A DNA stretch of 64,000 nucleotides from an actinobacterium SCGC AAA278-I18 (GTDB lineage: Bacteria > Actinomycetota > Actinomycetes > Nanopelagicales > Nanopelagicaceae): positions 1-64,000 of the forward strand of contig KB900435.1 of the NCBI GenBank assembly GCA_000378865.1, read 5' to 3'. The position numbers and the translations under genes are program-made. The notes below the pieces were generated by a model that saw only the letters and a program-made list of their open reading frames with translations, searched no databases and had not been told where the DNA came from. Below are positions 59,950 to 64,000 of this stretch, piece by piece (positions within the stretch are counted from its first letter, which is position 1; each line of letters begins with the position of its first letter).

Positions 59950-61056
59950 ATGAAGCAGGTATTGCCAGGTGGGATTAAGCGAAGTGATTTAAAACTTTGT
60001 GATGGCAGAACGATCTCTTACTACGATAGTAAAGAGGTAAATCGAAGTGCTACTGATCAGCGAAAAGATGAAGCACAACCTGGGATCGGCCATCTTCGCC
60101 TTGATCCATTAGTAAATGAATGGGTATCTGTTGCATCTCACCGCCAACACAGAGTTTTCTTACCACCAAAGGATCTATGTCCACTTTGTGCATCAACAAA
60201 TGAGAAGTTAACTGAGATCCCAGATAATAATTATGAGGTAGTGGTCTTTGGAAATCGCTCCCCTGCACTAACTACACCAAATAGTAATTGGCAACTGCCA
60301 GAGATCATCGGAATTGATACACCAAATGCAGATGCGGCAGGGGCGTGTGAGGTTATTTGTTACACCTCAGATCATGGCGCAAGTTTTGCAAAACTACCTG
60401 AGAAACAAATTAGAACAGTACTTGAGGCATGGAAGGATCGCGATAATGCCCTTTCTAAATTACCTTTTATAAAACATATCTTCCCATTTGAAAATAGAGG
60501 TGAGGAGGTTGGTGTAACACTTTCTCATCCACATGGTCAGATCTACGCCTACTCATTCCTGCCACCTCGAATTGAGAAAATGCTTGAAGCAGCTAATGCG
60601 CACTTGGCAAAAACTGGTCGAGTTTTATTAGATGATGTGATTGCCCGTGAAATAAAAGATAGCAAGCGAATAATCTCGCAAAATGCTGAGTGGATTGCTT
60701 ATGTGCCATTTGCAGCTCGTTACCCATTTGAGATTCACCTGGCACCAAAACGAGGAGTAGCTGGAATGAGTGAATTAGATGAAGCCCAATCCACTGCCTT
60801 TCCAGCAATTGCTAAGGAGATATTGACTCGGCTTGATGGGGTATTTGGAATTGAAATGGCATATATCGCCTCTTGGTATCAAGCACCGGTAAAGGTTGGT
60901 AGAGAAAGTATGCGACTTCATTGGCAGATAGTTTCAGTTCGTCGTCAACCTGGAAAGTTAAAGTATCTATCTGGCTCTGAATCTGCAATGGGCGCTTTTA
61001 TTATGGATTTAGAGCCTGAGCAATCAGCGCAACAGTTAAAGGATGTAAAGATTTAA
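59950..61056 (+). CDS. galT: galactose-1-phosphate uridylyltransferase
   Basis: LRLDPLVNEWVSVASHRQHR, CPLC, GVTLSHPHGQIYAY (HPHxQ). Confidence 0.92.
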   Translation: MKQVLPGGIKRSDLKLCDGRTISYYDSKEVNRSATDQRKDEAQPGIGHLRLDPLVNEWVSVASHRQHRVFLPPKDLCPLCASTNEKLTEIPDNNYEVVVFGNRSPALTTPNSNWQLPEIIGIDTPNADAAGACEVICYTSDHGASFAKLPEKQIRTVLEAWKDRDNALSKLPFIKHIFPFENRGEEVGVTLSHPHGQIYAYSFLPPRIEKMLEAANAHLAKTGRVLLDDVIAREIKDSKRIISQNAEWIAYVPFAARYPFEIHLAPKRGVAGMSELDEAQSTAFPAIAKEILTRLDGVFGIEMAYIASWYQAPVKVGRESMRLHWQIVSVRRQPGKLKYLSGSESAMGAFIMDLEPEQSAQQLKDVKI

Positions 61057-61295
61057 TTATCAACTGGTGTAATTGAGATAACCTCAACTCCACCAATCGC
61101 AGTTAATACATTTACTAAATCTGTTGGATCACTTCCAGGAACTGCAACTGTTATGTCATCAATGCCACGGCCATCTTCACTACGCAAGACAACAAGCGAG
61201 CGAATATCTCCGCCAGCAAAACCAATAGCAGATGCGACCGCACCAAGGGATCCCGGTCGGTCAGGTAGTGATACCTGCAATCGATATAGCGCCAT
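61053..61295 (-). CDS. ACT-domain protein
   Basis: 80 aa; YRLQVSLPDRPGSLGAVASAIGFAGGDIRSLVVLR. Confidence 0.8.
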   Translation of the reverse strand: MALYRLQVSLPDRPGSLGAVASAIGFAGGDIRSLVVLRSEDGRGIDDITVAVPGSDPTDLVNVLTAIGGVEVISITPVDN

Positions 61296-61296
61296 G

Positions 61297-61369
61297 CTCC
61301 CTGACTTGGACTCGAACCAAGAACCTGCCGGTTAACAGCCGGCTGCTCTGCCAATTGAGCTATCAGGGA
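61297..61369 (-). tRNA. tRNA-Asn (GTT anticodon)
   Basis: TCCCTGATAGCTCAATTGGCAGAGCAGCCGG-CTGTTAA-CCGGCAGGTTCTTGGTTCGAGTCCAAGTCAGGGAG. Confidence 0.93.
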
Positions 61370-61451
61370 TTACGCCAACCTTTTTATGATTGGTGAGGGT
61401 AAATAGTATCGAATATCTTTAATCGCTCAAACCTGATGCGCAGTTTTAGGT

Positions 61452-63263
61452 TTAACTCTCCCCAAGTGCTAACTCTTTTTGCACTCGACGGGCTGCCTCC
61501 ATGCCAACTAATTGGCCAAAGATCTCTTGATACTGCGCATCATTTTCAACTGGGTTAAGCCGCTGAAGTGTGGATTTAATCTCAGCGATTGATCGACTAA
61601 GTGCCACCTCACGTAATCTGGCAAAAATACTGGTGATATATCGATCTGAAACCTCACCATCAGTTCTAATTGGCTCAACAGTTAACTCAGTTACCAAAGA
61701 TTTAAGCTCATCACTTTCACACTTTTCAATTAACTCTTGGGTATTAAACTCTTTTTGATTATCAATTAATAAACGTAGTTGGTTATAGAGTGGAAATGAG
61801 AAGGCGGTGGCCTCTAAATCAACCCAATTGTGTGATAGCTCTGGTAACTGCAATTTAACCTTTAACACCTCTCGCTCCAACATTAAAACTGGGTCGGTTA
61901 AATTAGCTCTAAGGGCAGTTTGTGGTTCACCTGTTTTACCACTTCGCTTAACTGCGGTTGCGACAATATCAACCTCCATACCAAGCCAGCCAGCAAGTAG
62001 GCGAACATACTCTGGCCGCAATGAAGCATCTCTGATTCTTCCAATTAATGGTGCAACCTGATTAAGCGCAGAAACTCTGCCCTCGGCGGCGGTAATATCG
62101 TAATTTGCAATCACTGATTTAATTGCAAACTCAAATAGTGGAACCCGTCTGGCAACTAAGTTGCGCACCGCATCATCACCATGGGCTTGCCGAAGTTCAC
62201 ATGGATCCATGCCATTTGGTTCAACCGCTACAAATGTTTGGGCTACAAACTTTTGATCATCCTCAAATGCTCTAAGCGCAGCCTTCTGCCCAGCAGCATC
62301 GCCATCAAAGGTGAAGATAACCTCACCACGAAATGCATCAGCATCCATTAACAACCTTCTAATAATTCTTATATGTTCCTCACCAAAGGCGGTGCCACAG
62401 GTGGCAACAGCGGTAGTAACACCTGCTAAGTGGGCAGCCATCACATCGGTATAGCCTTCAACAATTACTACTTGGCGATTTTTTGCAATCTCCTTCTTTG
62501 CCATATCTAGGCCATATAAAATCTGATTCTTTTTATATACCGGCGTCTCTGGTGAGTTTAAATACTTAGGTCCAGTATCAACCTCATCACTAGCAAGTTT
62601 TCTAGCGCCAAACCCAACTACATCACCTGAGATATCTTTAACTGGCCAAATTAATCGGTTTCGATATCGATCAATCATGCCTTTTGTGCCCTCTTTAACT
62701 AAACCGGCAAGATTTAACTCCTCATCGGTAAAGCCTTTTCCTTTTAGCTCTTTATATAAACCATCCCACTCATCAGGGGCGTAACCAACATTAAAGTTTT
62801 TAGCTGCATCCCGGTCAAAGCCACGCTTTGTTAAAAAATCTCTACCATGTTGGGCTGCTGGAAGTTGTAGCTGTTCTTGATAGAAATTTGAGGCGGCGGT
62901 GTTTGCTGCAACTAACCTTGAGCGGTTAATTGATGAACCAGTTGGCATAACACCACTTGTTTCATACTTAATTGTGTAACCAATTCGATCAGCTAGACGC
63001 TCAACTGTCTCCATAAATGTTAAGTGCTCTAACTTCATAATAAATGCAATTACATCTCCACCAACTTGGCAACCAAAGCAGTGGAAGAATCCCTTACTTG
63101 GCGTGACGTGAAATGAAGGACTTTTCTCATCATGAAATGGGCATAAGCCTTTTTTCTGGCCACCACCGGCATTTTTTAATTGAACATAATCACCGACTAC
63201 ATCATCAATTGGTGAGTGATCGCGGATGTATGTCACATCCTCATCTTTAATTCGCCCGGCCAT
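61452..63263 (-). CDS. dnaG: DNA primase
   Basis: CPFHDEKSPSFHV...FHCFGC zinc finger, VEGYTDVMA TOPRIM, FDGDAAGQKAA. Confidence 0.96.
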   Translation of the reverse strand: MAGRIKDEDVTYIRDHSPIDDVVGDYVQLKNAGGGQKKGLCPFHDEKSPSFHVTPSKGFFHCFGCQVGGDVIAFIMKLEHLTFMETVERLADRIGYTIKYETSGVMPTGSSINRSRLVAANTAASNFYQEQLQLPAAQHGRDFLTKRGFDRDAAKNFNVGYAPDEWDGLYKELKGKGFTDEELNLAGLVKEGTKGMIDRYRNRLIWPVKDISGDVVGFGARKLASDEVDTGPKYLNSPETPVYKKNQILYGLDMAKKEIAKNRQVVIVEGYTDVMAAHLAGVTTAVATCGTAFGEEHIRIIRRLLMDADAFRGEVIFTFDGDAAGQKAALRAFEDDQKFVAQTFVAVEPNGMDPCELRQAHGDDAVRNLVARRVPLFEFAIKSVIANYDITAAEGRVSALNQVAPLIGRIRDASLRPEYVRLLAGWLGMEVDIVATAVKRSGKTGEPQTALRANLTDPVLMLEREVLKVKLQLPELSHNWVDLEATAFSFPLYNQLRLLIDNQKEFNTQELIEKCESDELKSLVTELTVEPIRTDGEVSDRYITSIFARLREVALSRSIAEIKSTLQRLNPVENDAQYQEIFGQLVGMEAARRVQKELALGES

Positions 63264-63300
63264 ACTTCCTATCCTAGTTTCCAGACCGACATTGAATTAC

Positions 63301-64000
63301 TCACCTGTTAATTAAGCGAGTATGTAGCGCTATCGCCCCCGGATCGGTCAGGGAGGCAACCTGGTCAATTACCACCCGAAGTCTTTGCTGATCATTTTCT
63401 GCCCGCTGCCAATCCTGCAAGAAGAAGCCTTCTAGTGTTGCTGGGGCGCTAGTTAGTATCGCTTCAACTAATTGAGTAAGAAGTTTTTGTTGCTCACCAT
63501 ATCGAATCTGTGAAGTATCGGCATTAATTACATAATGCCCAGCCATTGATTTAAGTAGTGCAACCTCAACTCGTTGTGCGCGTGGCACAACTAAATTTGC
63601 GCTATATCTTGTTAAATCAGAATCACCATACTTTTCCTGCGTTGCACTCTCAGCAGCTTGAGCAAATCTACCTATTAGTTGGCTTGCTAAATCTTTGAGC
63701 CGGGCTAAGGAACGGTGAGTACCATCGTAGTAACGGGGCCAACAGGAGATCTTTTGTAGCGCAGTGAGCGCGATTACCATCTCAGCCTCGGTAATATCTT
63801 CCAGATACATATCTTTGGCAACCTTAAATAATTTTGGTAGATCATTACTTAATTGATCTAATTTAATTTGACCAGATACAAGTGAATCCTCCATATCATG
63901 CACGCTATATGCCACATCATCTGACCAATCCATGATCTGTGCCTCGATAGAGGTTTTGCCAGATTCAACTCCACTTCGATACCAATTAAAGATCTCAAGA
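63301..64000 (-). CDS. dgt: deoxyguanosinetriphosphate triphosphohydrolase (dNTPase), 5' end outside window
   Basis: MDWSDDVAYSVHDMED is internal. Frame stays open to the window edge (LEIFNWYRSGVESGKTSIEAQIMDWSDD). Confidence 0.85.
   Translation of the reverse strand, partial: LEIFNWYRSGVESGKTSIEAQIMDWSDDVAYSVHDMEDSLVSGQIKLDQLSNDLPKLFKVAKDMYLEDITEAEMVIALTALQKISCWPRYYDGTHRSLARLKDLASQLIGRFAQAAESATQEKYGDSDLTRYSANLVVPRAQRVEVALLKSMAGHYVINADTSQIRYGEQQKLLTQLVEAILTSAPATLEGFFLQDWQRAENDQQRLRVVIDQVASLTDPGAIALHTRLINR

Overview
The window is 64 kb of AT-rich, tightly packed bacterial chromosome. Gene content (DUF3145, etfBA, ligA-mnmA-cysteine desulfurase, dnaG-dgt, GH25) points to an actinobacterium with a streamlined genome, possibly a freshwater acI/Nanopelagicales-type lineage; this placement is inference. 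Housekeeping blocks (leuS, rsfS, nadD, ligA, mnmA, etfBA, csp, galT, dnaG, dgt and three tRNAs) flank a catabolic island at about 23.7-57.8 kb. The island has three sugar ABC uptake systems and about 20 sugar/sugar-acid enzymes, including an L-fucose/L-fuconate-type oxidative route, a lactonase + KDG kinase + KDPG aldolase branch, and an RraA-HUMPS-ADH-SDR-TIM-barrel operon of unclear substrate. I recognise no transcription factor in the island. The main non-routine observations are: (1) a near-identical 14-17 bp motif (TAACGYTKMGGTAA) upstream of all three ABC substrate-binding-protein genes; (2) a strong intercistronic hairpin directly after each of these three genes; (3) nadD lacking any ATG/GTG/TTG start and apparently coupled to an unlisted 39-aa membrane ORF; (4) a structured ncRNA candidate between hicAB and leuS; (5) a stand-alone protein resembling the DnaX C-terminal domain; (6) a G9/C9 tract upstream of a transporter gene. 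No mobile elements, CRISPR arrays or rRNAs were seen.
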